Shown: positions 41,605-52,604, numbered from the stretch's first letter. The stretch is DNA of 64,000 nt from Acrocarpospora macrocephala (GCF_009687865.1 NZ_BLAE01000015.1:124001-188000); one strand, 5' to 3'. Translations and numbers: made by a program. The notes: generated by a model not told the origin, from the sequence alone.

Positions 41605-42924
41605 TTATCCGAACACCCTGGTACAGACGATGCCGTTGAGTTTGAACTCAGGCGGCGGGGTGTTCGTCCCGCTGTAGGTCGCCTGGAAGCCGAAGGTGGT
41701 GGCGGAGCTGGCGCCGATAACGGCGTTGTGGCCGGCGTCGCGTGCGGTCACCTGAGCGCCGGACTGGGTCACCGTGGCGTTCCAGGTGCTCGTGATCTGC
41801 TGATTGCCTGGCCAGGTCCACGTCAGGACCCAGCGGTCGATGGGAGTCGCGCCGGTGTTCGTTATGGTCACGTTGGCGGACAAACCGGTGCCCCAGACGG
41901 TGGGGGCCCAGGCGACCTGGCAGGAGGTGCCCATCTTGAGCCCGCCGCGCAGGAAGCCGTCAAAGGTGTCCCAGGTGGGGTTGGGCGAGCCGACCTGGGT
42001 GGTCCCGTAGCAATTCTGGGCGGTGTAGGTGGTCTGGGTGCCGAAGCGGGCGGGGTCCAGGACCCAGGCCAGACCGTGATCCGCGCCGGGTATCGAGATG
42101 AACTGGGCGTTGCCACAGCTTGTCCTGATCCTGTCGTAGAGCAGCACGCTCTGCCCGTGCGGCACCAGGAAATCGGCCTGGCCGTGCAGGAACAGCAACG
42201 GCGGGTCGGCGCTGTCGACGTAGTTGATCGGATTGGACAGGGCCACCTGGGTGGGGCACGTCTGGATGGCGCAGCCGATCAGGAGGGATTCGGGAGAGGC
42301 GGGAGAGTTGTGGTCCAGCCCTCCGGTCGGCAGGTTTTGCGCGTTCATCTGGAGGAAGTCGGTGGGGCTGAAGAAGGCGAGTCCCGCTTGCACGGCACTG
42401 GAGACGCCGGTCGTGCCGATGGTGCCCTCCAGCGACGACACGCCGCCGGTCAGGGTGGCCATCTCCGTCAGCCAGCCGCCCGAGGAGTCGCCCATCATGG
42501 CGAAGCGATTGGGGTCGAGCTGGTAATCGCCGGCGTGGGCGCGCAGCCAGCGGATGGCCGCCTTGATGTCGTGCACCTGGGCCGGGAAGATCGCTTGAGA
42601 GCTGGACCGGACGCTGACGCCGGCCACCGCGAACCCTTTGGCGTTGAAGATGGCGGCAATCGCGTCCGCGCCGGTCTTGCCATCGTCGCTCGTCCACGCC
42701 GAGCCACTGTGCCAGATCAGCAGCGGCCGGGGTGTGATGCCGCCGGATGGCAGGTAAAGGTCCAGCAGGTGCCCCCTGGAGCCGGCCGGCTGTGCGGGCG
42801 CGTAGGCGATATCGCTGATCACCTGCGCGTGCGCCGGTGGCGCGAGGGCGAGCGACACACCGAGGGTGGCCAGCATGGTCATGACCATGCCGACGATCGT
42901 GGACGTGCGGATACGAGCATGCAT
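41605..42924 (-). CDS. Secreted alpha/beta-hydrolase esterase with C-terminal CBM2 domain
   Basis: 439 residues. Residues 1-33 are a signal peptide ending AHA. The hydrolase domain has LLDLYLPSG, LLIWHSGSAW (oxyanion region), the nucleophile MGDSSGGW near residue 145, and Asp/His in FLHGQADFLVPHG and GADHGLAW. The last ~105 residues (CQVAWAPTVWGTGLSANVTI to NGIVC, bounded by two Cys, with WVLTWTWPGNQQI) are a family-2 carbohydrate-binding module. It probably deacylates plant cell-wall polysaccharide while attached to cellulose or xylan. A separate gene on its own strand; its promoter is in 42925-43405. Confidence 0.87.
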   Translation of the reverse strand: MHARIRTSTIVGMVMTMLATLGVSLALAPPAHAQVISDIAYAPAQPAGSRGHLLDLYLPSGGITPRPLLIWHSGSAWTSDDGKTGADAIAAIFNAKGFAVAGVSVRSSSQAIFPAQVHDIKAAIRWLRAHAGDYQLDPNRFAMMGDSSGGWLTEMATLTGGVSSLEGTIGTTGVSSAVQAGLAFFSPTDFLQMNAQNLPTGGLDHNSPASPESLLIGCAIQTCPTQVALSNPINYVDSADPPLLFLHGQADFLVPHGQSVLLYDRIRTSCGNAQFISIPGADHGLAWVLDPARFGTQTTYTAQNCYGTTQVGSPNPTWDTFDGFLRGGLKMGTSCQVAWAPTVWGTGLSANVTITNTGATPIDRWVLTWTWPGNQQITSTWNATVTQSGAQVTARDAGHNAVIGASSATTFGFQATYSGTNTPPPEFKLNGIVCTRVFG

Positions 42925-43405
42925 GGTGTGTCTCCGGTGTTCGGATGATCGCCGCTTCCCAGCTGGCCGTGCAGATCTCCCCCGGTGCCGGGGCAGCCGC
43001 GATCAGCACGCGAGCCATTGCGCCTGTGAGAACGCACGTCCCCGGCCTCGCATCGATATGGGCGAGGTGACGATATGACAGGTACGCGACAATGGTCAAA
43101 AGTATTTGTGGGATCGGTCCATTCCTGATGGCAAACAGGGAACGCGGCCCATCTGGGACCGGACGGGACAAAGTGCAAGTGTCGGCCTCTAATCGCAGCA
43201 ATCATCGTTGAACATGTGCCGCTCTGTGAAAGTTTCATCCTTCCCGCAGTTGATTAGGCCAGGTCATTACCGGTTGGACGATCATCACTTCCGCCCTCAG
43301 CCGGCGGTGATGCTCCGCGCCTGGCGTACGGGTGCCAGAATCCTTTCCTTGCACCCGGTTAGTGATATCTTGACCGCCGTGATCCGCCCAGTCGCAGGAG
43401 GATTG
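42925..43405. other. 481-bp intergenic region between divergent genes
   Basis: No protein frame with sensible codon use was found. It must hold the promoters of the CBM2 esterase (minus) and the small secreted peptide (plus). A short GC-rich hairpin, CCCCGG-TG-CCGGGG, lies at 42980-42993. No convincing -35/-10 pair was identified. Confidence 0.5.
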
Positions 43406-43624
43406 ATGCGCAAGGTACGTGCGGTTCTCGTCTCGGCCGTTTTAGCCACCGGTATGTCGTTATCGATCGGCGCCGCCCCGGCGCAGGCCGAGACGGTGAA
43501 GGGCATCTACCGGCAATACTCGGAATGCCAGCGGGTCGGAAGCTACGGCGACGACCAAGGCTGGTGGAACGGCTGGAGATGCGAGTGGAAGAGCCAGTAT
43601 TACTACTACTTCCTCTACGCGTGA
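43406..43624 (+). CDS. Small secreted aromatic-rich peptide, hypothetical
   Basis: 72 residues with an optimal ribosome site (GGAGGATTG before ATG). A Sec signal peptide is clear: MRKVRAVLVSAVLAT to a cleavage-like PAQA near residue 28. The mature part is about 44 residues, with only two Cys (SECQRV and WRCEW, likely one disulfide), several Trp and a tail of four Tyr, Phe, Leu, Tyr, Ala. No family is recognised. A strong terminator follows within 11 bases, so it is transcribed alone. Confidence 0.75.
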   Translation: MRKVRAVLVSAVLATGMSLSIGAAPAQAETVKGIYRQYSECQRVGSYGDDQGWWNGWRCEWKSQYYYYFLYA

Positions 43625-43634
43625 CACCGTGAAG

Positions 43635-43676
43635 GACGCGCCCCCGGCTCGGGATGGGCGAGCCTGGGGGCGCGTC
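43635..43676. terminator. Strong bidirectional hairpin terminator
   Basis: GACGCGCCCCCGGCTCG pairs with CGAGCC-T-GGGGGCGCGTC across a 7-base loop (17 base pairs, one bulge). It separates the small peptide gene from the SRPBCC remnant. No T-tract is present, as is common in actinomycetes. Confidence 0.8.
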
Positions 43677-43700
43677 AGGTCACGCCGGGTTGCAGGTCTT

Positions 43701-43946
43701 TCACGCAGAGAGCGTCCGCCGCAGGGCCTCGAGGCCGCCGCTCAAGACGCGGTGGACGGCGGCGATCGCTTCCTCCTCGGTGACCCCCACCGGTGTGAAA
43801 CTGCCCGACCACTCCACCCGGGAACTGTCCGGCTCGCCGGGAACCTCGTGTACGGCGATGGTGGCGCGGTAGTCCTGTACCGGGAGGGGCGGCTCGGGGG
43901 CGGAGTAGCTGTAGGTGCGGGCCCGCTCGTCGAGGCGCTCGACGAT
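43701..43946 (-). pseudogene. 5'-truncated SRPBCC-family protein gene
   Basis: An 81-codon frame reads IVERLDERARTYSYSAPEPP, then PVQDYRATIAVHEVPGEPDS and ends GGLEALRRTLSA. This is the C-terminal half of an SRPBCC (polyketide cyclase/START-like) protein, which is normally 140-150 residues. No start codon exists; a TGA lies 2 codons upstream of the first conserved residue. The break coincides with the left arm of the MarR inverted repeat, suggesting a deletion that removed its 5' half. Confidence 0.65.
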
Positions 43947-43997
43947 ACTTCACGCCAAAAGTGATCAGGGTGGGCAAATGCTTCAAGCGTGAAGTAT
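43945..43997. promoter_or_regulatory. MarR-type operator: 11-bp perfect inverted repeat
   Basis: ATACTTCACGC (43945-43955) and GCGTGAAGTAT (43987-43997) are exact inverted copies 31 bases apart; the right arm also lies in the palindrome CTTCA-AGCG-TGAAG. The right arm is immediately upstream of the MarR start, and the left arm abuts the truncated divergent gene. Autorepression by MarR is the likely function. Confidence 0.75.
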
Positions 43998-44006
43998 GGT
44001 GGGGGT

Positions 44007-44495
44007 GTGGAAGAGGAGCTGGAGTCGCGCTGGCTCGAGGGCGATGAGCAGCAGAGCTGGTACGCGCTGGCGTTGCTGCTGAACCAGTTGCCCGCGGCGC
44101 TGGACGCGCAGATGCAGCGGGACGCGGGGATCAGCCAGTTCGAGTACATGGTGCTGTCGGCGTTGTCGATGGCACCGGGGCGGACGATGCGGATGAGCGT
44201 GCTGGCCGGGTACGCGGGCGCGACCCTGTCCCGGTTGTCGAACGTGGTCAGCCGGCTGGAGAAGCGCGGCTGGGTCGAGCGGTCACCCGACCCGGCCAGC
44301 GGGCGGACGACCCTGGCGACGCTCACCGGCGACGGCTTCGCCGTGGTGGCGGAGGCCGCGCCCCGGCACGTCGCCGAGGTCCGCCGCCTGGTCATCGATC
44401 CGCTGACCAAGGCCCAGCAGCGGCAGCTGGGCGTGATCGCCTCCCGCATCCTGCGGGCCGTCGACCCCGACCGCAGGATCTCTGAGAGCTCCTGA
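44007..44495 (+). CDS. MarR-family transcriptional regulator
   Basis: 162 residues from GTG 44007 (an in-frame GTG at 43989 lies within the operator). The winged HTH is visible: FEYMVLSALSMAPGRTMRMS, YAGATLSRLSNVVSRLEKRG and a wing DPASGRTTLATLT. The dimerisation helices flank it. The gene is 47 bases upstream of the atypical SDR, which it probably regulates. Confidence 0.9.
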   Translation: MEEELESRWLEGDEQQSWYALALLLNQLPAALDAQMQRDAGISQFEYMVLSALSMAPGRTMRMSVLAGYAGATLSRLSNVVSRLEKRGWVERSPDPASGRTTLATLTGDGFAVVAEAAPRHVAEVRRLVIDPLTKAQQRQLGVIASRILRAVDPDRRISESS

Positions 44496-44542
44496 GCCCG
44501 CACCCCGCTCACCATCACCCGATCGACGAAAGGACTTCCGTC

Positions 44543-45208
44543 ATGCCCACCATCGTCATCGTCGGCGCGGGCCCCGGCCTCGGCGCCGCCCTCGGCAAGG
44601 TTTTCGGCGGCCACGGCTTCAACGTCGCGCTGATCTCCCGCAGCAAGACCAACCTGGACGTCCTCGCGGCCGGACTCGTCAACCAGGGAATCACCGCGGA
44701 GGGCTTCCCCGCCGACGTCACCGACACCGCCTCCCTCACCGCCGCGCTGGAGGCCGCCGCCGCCCGGTTCGGCCGGATCGACGTGCTGGAGTTCTCCCCG
44801 TACGCCGGGCTGGTCCAGGTCAACCCGGCCGACGTCACCGTGGACAACCTCCAGCCCGCCATTCAGGAGATCCTCTACGGCGCCGTCACCGCCACCCGGG
44901 CCGTCCTGCCCGCCATGCTCGAAGCCGGATCCGGGACGCTGCTCTACACCACCGGCGGCGGCGCGATCAGCCCCTATCCGTTCCTCGCCACCCTCAACGC
45001 CGCCCAGGCCGCCCTGCGCAACTGGGCGCACAACCTCCACAACACCCTCGCCGGCCAGGGCATCCACGCCGCCACGGTCGCCATCAACGCCATGATCACC
45101 GACAACGCGCCCGAGGGCATCCCGGCCATCGCCCCCGACGACCTCGCCCAGAGCTACTGGAACCTCCACACCCAGCGAGACCGCGCCGAGCTGGCCCTCC
45201 CCGCCTGA
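44543..45208 (+). CDS. Atypical SDR-family protein
   Basis: 221 residues with a Rossmann fold and modified cofactor loop VIVGAGPGLGAALG; NADP preference is suggested by SRSKTN. The usual catalytic Tyr-x-x-x-Lys region reads SPYPFLATLNAAQAALRNW, where the lysine position has no Lys, and NAG is replaced by FSPYAG. It may be a non-catalytic or altered reductase. AAAGGA precedes the ATG. It lies in a probable operon with the MarR gene. Confidence 0.85.
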   Translation: MPTIVIVGAGPGLGAALGKVFGGHGFNVALISRSKTNLDVLAAGLVNQGITAEGFPADVTDTASLTAALEAAAARFGRIDVLEFSPYAGLVQVNPADVTVDNLQPAIQEILYGAVTATRAVLPAMLEAGSGTLLYTTGGGAISPYPFLATLNAAQAALRNWAHNLHNTLAGQGIHAATVAINAMITDNAPEGIPAIAPDDLAQSYWNLHTQRDRAELALPA

Positions 45209-45225
45209 ACGGTTCCCTCGGTGAG

Positions 45226-46803
45226 TCAGCGCAGGTCGGCGACTACATCGTTGGATTCACGGCTGTCGGAATCCTGGGGCCGTTGCTGCGGACCTCGCGC
45301 GAGAACGTAGACGAACAGGACCGCCATGACGACCGCGCCTGCCCACATGGCCTGCTGCCAGCCGGCGACGAAGGACTCTTGGGCGGCTCGGGCCAGCGCC
45401 TGCGCCTGCGAGCCGACCCCGTCGGCGGCCGCGAGGGCGTTGGCGACGCCCTCGCGGGCGGTGTCGGCGGCGGCGTCCGGCACTCCGTCGAGCCGGGAGT
45501 CGATGGCGCCGCGGTAGCCGGCGGTCAGGACCGCTCCGAGCAACGCGACACCGAGCGCGCTGCCGAACTCCCGGGTCAGGTCGTTGAGCGCGGACGCGAC
45601 ACCTTGCCGCTCACGCGGCAAGGCGCTGGTGATGGCCTCGGTGGAGGGCGTCATCGTCAAACCCATCCCGAGTCCCATGGCGAGCATGCCGGGGAGGACC
45701 GAGAGGTAGCCGCCGTCGACGGAGACGAAAGCGGCCATGAGGACCAGCCCCGCGCCACCCAGGAAGATCCCTGAGGCCATCGTCGGGCGGCTGCCGACGC
45801 GCGCGGCCACCCGCGGGGCGAGGCCGGAGGCGAACATCATCAGCAGCGCCATCGGCATGAGCGCCAGGGTGGAGCGAAGGCCGGACCAGCCGAGCACCGC
45901 CTGGAAGTACGGGAAGAGGACCACGAAGATCCCCGCCTGCACGCCGAAGACCGTCAGGAGCGACACGGAACCGCTCGCGAGACCTCGCTCGCGGAACAGG
46001 CGGACATCGAGGAGCGGAGCCTGCCGGCGCAGCTCCCAGGCCACGAATCCGACCGCGGCGAGGACGCCGACGAGGAGGCTCAGCAGCGTCGCGGGCGCGG
46101 TCCAGCCTCGTTCCGGGCCCTCGTGGAGGAAGAAGACGAGCCCGACCACCGCGGCCACGGACGACAGCGAACCGACGGTGTCGAACCCGTGCCCTGACGC
46201 CTCGCGCGAGTTCGGGATGGATCGCAGCGCCATGACGACGGCGACGACGACGAGCACGACCGGCAGGACGAAGAGCCACCGCCAGCTCGCCAGGTCGACC
46301 AGCACGGCCGACAGGTACATCCCCAGGATGCCGCCACCGCCGGCGACGCCGGTCCACACGCCGATCGCCTTGGAGCGTTCCTCGTCCGGGAAGGTCGAGG
46401 TGATGACGGCGAGGGTGACCGGCATGATCATCGCTGCGCCCACGCCGCTCAGGAAACGCGCGGCGAGCATGATCTCGGACGAGGTGGCGAGGCCGGCCGC
46501 CGTACTCGCCATTCCGAAGACGAGCAGGCCCGCGAGCAGCACCGGCCTGCGGCCCCACCGGTCGCCCATCGCGCCGAGCGGCAGGAGCAACGCGGCCAGA
46601 CTGATGGTGTAGATGTTGATGAACCACAAGACCTCGGTTTGCGAGGCGTCGAACGCGACGGCGAGCTCCGGCTGGGCGACGTTCAGCCCGGACACCGAAG
46701 CGATGACCGCCATGAGCGCGATGCAGACCCCGACCAAGATCGTACGTCGTTGTCGTGGGTCCTGGATGGTCGGGCCCGCGTCTGAGGACCGGTTCGTACG
46801 CAT
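45226..46803 (-). CDS. DHA2-family (EmrB/QacA-type) MFS drug exporter
   Basis: 525 residues with about 14 membrane helices. Motifs include VSGLNVAQPELAVAF, the loop GAMGDRWGRRPVLLAG, RFLSGVGAAMIMPVTLAVIT (motif C region) and FPDEERSKAIGVW. The ATG at 46803 follows GAAAGGA at 6 bases. Members pump hydrophobic or cationic drugs out using proton motive force. It faces the atypical SDR and follows the methyltransferase gene on the same strand by 52 bases. Confidence 0.9.
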   Translation of the reverse strand: MRTNRSSDAGPTIQDPRQRRTILVGVCIALMAVIASVSGLNVAQPELAVAFDASQTEVLWFINIYTISLAALLLPLGAMGDRWGRRPVLLAGLLVFGMASTAAGLATSSEIMLAARFLSGVGAAMIMPVTLAVITSTFPDEERSKAIGVWTGVAGGGGILGMYLSAVLVDLASWRWLFVLPVVLVVVAVVMALRSIPNSREASGHGFDTVGSLSSVAAVVGLVFFLHEGPERGWTAPATLLSLLVGVLAAVGFVAWELRRQAPLLDVRLFRERGLASGSVSLLTVFGVQAGIFVVLFPYFQAVLGWSGLRSTLALMPMALLMMFASGLAPRVAARVGSRPTMASGIFLGGAGLVLMAAFVSVDGGYLSVLPGMLAMGLGMGLTMTPSTEAITSALPRERQGVASALNDLTREFGSALGVALLGAVLTAGYRGAIDSRLDGVPDAAADTAREGVANALAAADGVGSQAQALARAAQESFVAGWQQAMWAGAVVMAVLFVYVLARGPQQRPQDSDSRESNDVVADLR

Positions 46804-46855
46804 GGGCATTCCTTTCAAGAAGGCAAGGGGAATCGGCGCCGGTCGGATGGTGTGA

Positions 46856-47491
46856 TTACCGGCGTCGGGTGGCGCGCACGACGACGTCGTGGACGGGGAC
46901 GGCCCGGCCATCGGGGCCGGTGAGCGTGCGGCGGTGCTCTTCGGCGGTGACGATCTCCCACTCCATGTCGTCCATGCGCGCGGTGATGGCCGCGGCGGTG
47001 GACGATGCTTCGGCAGGAGGGTGGTGCTCGTGGCCGGTAGCGCCCGGGGCGTGCAGGTGTCCCACGATGAGTAGCGTGCCGCCGGGAGCCACCCATCCGG
47101 CGATGCGGTCGTAGAACTCCAGCTGGGGCATCGCCGGGTGGGCGTAGTTGGTCATGACCAGGTCGAACTGCGCGTCCGGGCTCCAGACGCTCAGATCCGC
47201 CTCAACCCACTGCAAGCGCTCGAGGGCCCCGCTCGCCGCCGCGCGCTCGGCGGCGTGGGCAAGGGCCTCGGACGAGATGTCGGCCGCGGTGACGTGCCAG
47301 CCGTGGGAGGCAAGCCAGATCGCCTCGGCACCGCCGCCGCACCCCGCATCCAGTGCCGTGCCCGGCGTCAGGCCGCTGGTCTCCCGAGCGAGGTACGGGT
47401 TCGGCGGGTGGCCGGCCATGGATCCGAAACCCCCAGCTCGCCCTTGGTGCCAGCGCCGCTCCCAGTAGTCCTTGTCGAATTCGTGCGCCAT
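46856..47491 (-). CDS. Class I SAM-dependent methyltransferase
   Basis: 211 residues. The SAM-binding motif I is LDAGCGGGAEAIWLA near residue 47, with the acidic end of strand 2 in VTAADIS and motif-IV-like DLVMTNYAHPAM. It opens with EFDKDYWERRWHQG, as in TehB/thiopurine-type methyltransferases. It is divergent from the XRE-cupin regulator and upstream of the MFS exporter, so the three may form a resistance or export unit. Confidence 0.88.
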   Translation of the reverse strand: MAHEFDKDYWERRWHQGRAGGFGSMAGHPPNPYLARETSGLTPGTALDAGCGGGAEAIWLASHGWHVTAADISSEALAHAAERAAASGALERLQWVEADLSVWSPDAQFDLVMTNYAHPAMPQLEFYDRIAGWVAPGGTLLIVGHLHAPGATGHEHHPPAEASSTAAAITARMDDMEWEIVTAEEHRRTLTGPDGRAVPVHDVVVRATRRR

Positions 47492-47577
47492 AGGTCGTCC
47501 TCCTCGTTCGCGATGATCTCTCCGCCGGAGCCGGTGACCTCATGGTGCTGATGGAGAAGGCGGATGTGCAAACGTTG

Positions 47578-47591
47578 TTGCCGAATGGCAA
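47578..47591. promoter_or_regulatory. 14-bp palindrome upstream of XRE-cupin gene
   Basis: TTGCC-GAAT-GGCAA has perfect 5-bp arms. It lies 10 bases upstream of the regulator start and between divergent genes, so it may be its own operator and control the methyltransferase. Confidence 0.5.
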
Positions 47592-47600
47592 AATGGAGGG

Positions 47601-49791
<2,191 letters not shown>

Positions 49792-49806
49792 CTATACGTT
49801 GAGAGT

Positions 49807-49832
49807 GGCAAGGAGTGGGCGACCTCCTTGCC
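49807..49832. terminator. Hairpin downstream of the esterase gene
   Basis: GGCAAGGAG and CTCCTTGCC are perfect 9-bp arms around an 8-base loop. On the minus strand it follows the hydrolase stop (49912) and precedes the rox promoter, so it is a likely terminator that insulates rox. Confidence 0.65.
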
Positions 49833-49911
49833 TTTGCCTTTTGTGGTCCGCTGTGGACGGGCAAGCCGGCCGAGGTGGGCCCGCGACCGGCTATCGAACG
49901 TGACCGCCGAA

Positions 49912-51261
49912 TCAGGCCTTCAACGAGCAGGTGTTCTCCAGGTCGCCCGTCGTCGGGCGGGAGAGCGTCGCGCTCGCGGGTGGCCGGACGCCCGTGCCGA
50001 TCCACGACTCCAGCGCGGTGAAGGCGCTGCGGAAGCAGGGCAGCAGTGGCCGGATCCGGTCGGGGTAGGCCGGGTAGAGGCTGTCGACGTGGTTGCCGCC
50101 CTCGACTCGGTAGTAGCGGAACAAGCGGTTGCGATGGCTGTCGGCGATCATCTTGGCGTAGACGTCGGAGTCCGCTCCGATGGGCAGCAGGGTGTCCAGC
50201 GTGCCATGGATCGTGATCAGCGGGCGCTTGATCTTCCCTGTGAGGGCGACCCGCGCGACGGCCTGCCGTACGGCGGCGGGGCGGGAGGCGTAGTCGTAGT
50301 CGGTGTCGCAGCCGGGCGTGCCCGAGGCGCAGAACGGCGTGCCCGCCTCGGCGTCCCCGTCGTAGGACGGGTCGAACTCCTCGCGGTAGACCCGCTGGGT
50401 GAGGTCCCAGTAGTAGCTGTAGTGGAAGGCCCACAGGAAAGACGACTCGGCCGCGAAACCGGCCTCGATCATTCCGGCGGTGTCCCCGCTCGGGTACGCG
50501 CGCAGCGCGGGCGGGAGGAAGGTCAGCAGGTTGGGTCCGGCGGCCGTCCAGAGCACGCCCTCCCAGTCCACGCCGCCGTCGAACAGGTCGGGACGGTTCT
50601 CCAGTTGCCAGCGCACCAGGTAGCCGCCGTTGGACTGACCGGCCGCGATCGTGGTGCGGGCGGGCCGGCCGTACCGCTGCCGCACGACCTTCTTGGCGGC
50701 GATGGCGAGCTGGCTGACCCGGTCGTTCCACTCGGCGACCGCGTCGCCGGGACGGACGCCGTCGCGGTAGAAGGTCACGCCGGTGTTGCCCTTGTCGGTC
50801 GCGGCGTAGGCGTAGCCGCGGGCCAGCGCCCAGTCGGAGATCGTGAAGTCGTTGGCGTAGGTCTCCCTGTTGCCTGGGGACCCGGCCACGACCAGGCCGC
50901 CGTTCCAGTGCCGGGGCAGCCGGATGACGAACTGGGCGTCATGGTTCCAGCCGTGGTTGGTGTTGCCGGTCGAGGTGTCGGGGAAGTAGCCGTCGACCTG
51001 AATCCCGGGAACGCCGGACGGGTTGACGGCGCCGGCGGAGTTGAGCCCGGCCCAGTCGGCCTGGTCGGTGTGCCCCGTGACGAGCGTGCCCTTGGTGGTG
51101 AGATCGTCTAGGCAGGCGACCACCTGCCGCTCCGCGCCCGGCACGGTCACCTCGGGGCAGGGGGCGGCGGAGGCGTCCGGGGCGGGGACGGTGACCGCAC
51201 CGGCGACCAGGGTGACGCCCGCGAGGGCGCGCGCGGTGAGCCCGCGCAGCCGGCCGGCCAT
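49912..51261 (-). CDS. Secreted alpha/beta-hydrolase (tannase/hydroxybutyrate-oligomer-hydrolase-like)
   Basis: 449 residues. A signal peptide (MAGRLRGLTARALAGVTL, cleavage near DASA-AP) is followed by a hydrolase with nucleophile motif AAGQSNGGYLVRW near residue 210, Asp in HGTLDTLLPIG and His in EGGNHVDS. The length and the extra loops (SGTPGCDTDYDYA) recall tannase/feruloyl-esterase or 3-hydroxybutyrate oligomer hydrolase relatives; the exact substrate is unclear. The ATG overlaps the transporter stop (ATGA), so the enzyme and the MHS transporter are made together, probably releasing and importing an organic acid. Confidence 0.78.
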   Translation of the reverse strand: MAGRLRGLTARALAGVTLVAGAVTVPAPDASAAPCPEVTVPGAERQVVACLDDLTTKGTLVTGHTDQADWAGLNSAGAVNPSGVPGIQVDGYFPDTSTGNTNHGWNHDAQFVIRLPRHWNGGLVVAGSPGNRETYANDFTISDWALARGYAYAATDKGNTGVTFYRDGVRPGDAVAEWNDRVSQLAIAAKKVVRQRYGRPARTTIAAGQSNGGYLVRWQLENRPDLFDGGVDWEGVLWTAAGPNLLTFLPPALRAYPSGDTAGMIEAGFAAESSFLWAFHYSYYWDLTQRVYREEFDPSYDGDAEAGTPFCASGTPGCDTDYDYASRPAAVRQAVARVALTGKIKRPLITIHGTLDTLLPIGADSDVYAKMIADSHRNRLFRYYRVEGGNHVDSLYPAYPDRIRPLLPCFRSAFTALESWIGTGVRPPASATLSRPTTGDLENTCSLKA

Positions 51262-52604
51262 CAGGCTTCCTTCACGACGGGTACGGCGGCGGCCTCGCCC
51301 ACGCCGGACGTCGGAGCCACCGCGGCCAGGTCCCGCTCGCGCGTCTCCTTGGCGGCGAACACCGCCACCAGCGTGAGGATCGCGGCAAGAGCCACGTAGA
51401 GGGAGATCGGGAGGCTGGCGCCGTACGCGTCGAGCAGCGCGACCGCGATGATCGGAGCGAGCGCGCCCGCCACGATCGAGGCGAGCTGGTAGCCGATCGA
51501 CACGCCCGAGTAGCGCATCCGCGTCCCGAACAGTTCGGAGAAGAACGCCGCCTGAGGGCCGTACATCGCGCCGTGGAAGACCAGGCCGACGGTCACCGCC
51601 AGCGTCGTCAGGGCGAACGAGGCGGTGTCGATCAGCGGGAAGAACGCGAACGCCCACACGCCCACCCCGAGCGCGCCGAGCAGGTACACCGGCCGCCGGC
51701 CCAACCGGTCCGACAGCGCGCCCCACAGCGGGATCGTGACGAAGTGGATGGCCGAGCCGATCAGCACCGCGTTGAGCACGGTGCCCCGGGGCAGTCCCAC
51801 CGTGGTCGTGCCGTACACCAGGACGAAGGCGGTGATCACGTAGTAGGAGATGTTCTCGGCGAGCCGGGCGCCGATCGCGACCAGCACGTCGGAGCGGTGG
51901 TGGCGGAACACGTCCATGATCGGGGCCTTCGGCGCGGCCTGCTGGTTGGCCACCGCCTCCTGGAACAGCGGTGACTCGGCCACGCTGAGCCGGACCCACA
52001 GGCCGATCAGCACGAGCACGCCCGAGAGCAGGAACGCGATCCGCCAGCCCCACGCGAGGAAGGCGTCCTCCGGCTGGACCGCCGCCAGCAGCGCGAGGAC
52101 GCCCGTGGCCAGCAGGTTCCCGCCGGGCGCGCCGGCCTGCGGCCAGGAGGCCCAGAAGCCGCGGTGGCGCGGATCGCCGTGCTCGGAGACCAGCAGCACC
52201 GCTCCGCCCCACTCGCCGCCCAGCGCGAAGCCCTGCACCAGGCGTAACGCGGTGAGCAGCAGGGGGGCCGCGGCGCCGAGGGTCGCGTAGGTCGGCAGCA
52301 GGCCGATCAGGAACGTGGCGCCGCCCATCATCAGCAGGCTGATGACGAGCAGCCGCTTGCGGCCGAGCCGGTCGCCGAAGTGGCCGAACACCAGCCCGCC
52401 GAGCGGCCGGGCGACGAAGCCGATCGCGTAGGTGAGGAACGCGAGGAGGGTGCCGGTGAGTTCGTCTTCGTTGGGGAAGAACAGCTTGTTGAACACCAGA
52501 GCGGCGGCGGCGCCGTAAAGGAAGAAGTCATACCACTCGATCGTGGTGCCGATCAGACTGGCCGCGATGACCTTCCTGATCCGGCTGGGTGACGTTGAGG
52601 CCAT
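51261..52604 (-). CDS. MHS-family (metabolite:H+ symporter) MFS transporter
   Basis: 447 residues with about 12 membrane helices. MHS signatures are present: GTTIEWYDFFLYG at the N-terminus, FGHFGDRLGRKRLL, RLVQGFALGGEWGGAVLL and the second-half GALSDRLGRRPVYLLGALG. Relatives carry shikimate, citrate, proline/betaine or other carboxylates with protons. The ATG at 52604 follows GAGGAG. First gene of a two-gene operon with the secreted hydrolase. Confidence 0.92.
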   Translation of the reverse strand: MASTSPSRIRKVIAASLIGTTIEWYDFFLYGAAAALVFNKLFFPNEDELTGTLLAFLTYAIGFVARPLGGLVFGHFGDRLGRKRLLVISLLMMGGATFLIGLLPTYATLGAAAPLLLTALRLVQGFALGGEWGGAVLLVSEHGDPRHRGFWASWPQAGAPGGNLLATGVLALLAAVQPEDAFLAWGWRIAFLLSGVLVLIGLWVRLSVAESPLFQEAVANQQAAPKAPIMDVFRHHRSDVLVAIGARLAENISYYVITAFVLVYGTTTVGLPRGTVLNAVLIGSAIHFVTIPLWGALSDRLGRRPVYLLGALGVGVWAFAFFPLIDTASFALTTLAVTVGLVFHGAMYGPQAAFFSELFGTRMRYSGVSIGYQLASIVAGALAPIIAVALLDAYGASLPISLYVALAAILTLVAVFAAKETRERDLAAVAPTSGVGEAAAVPVVKEA

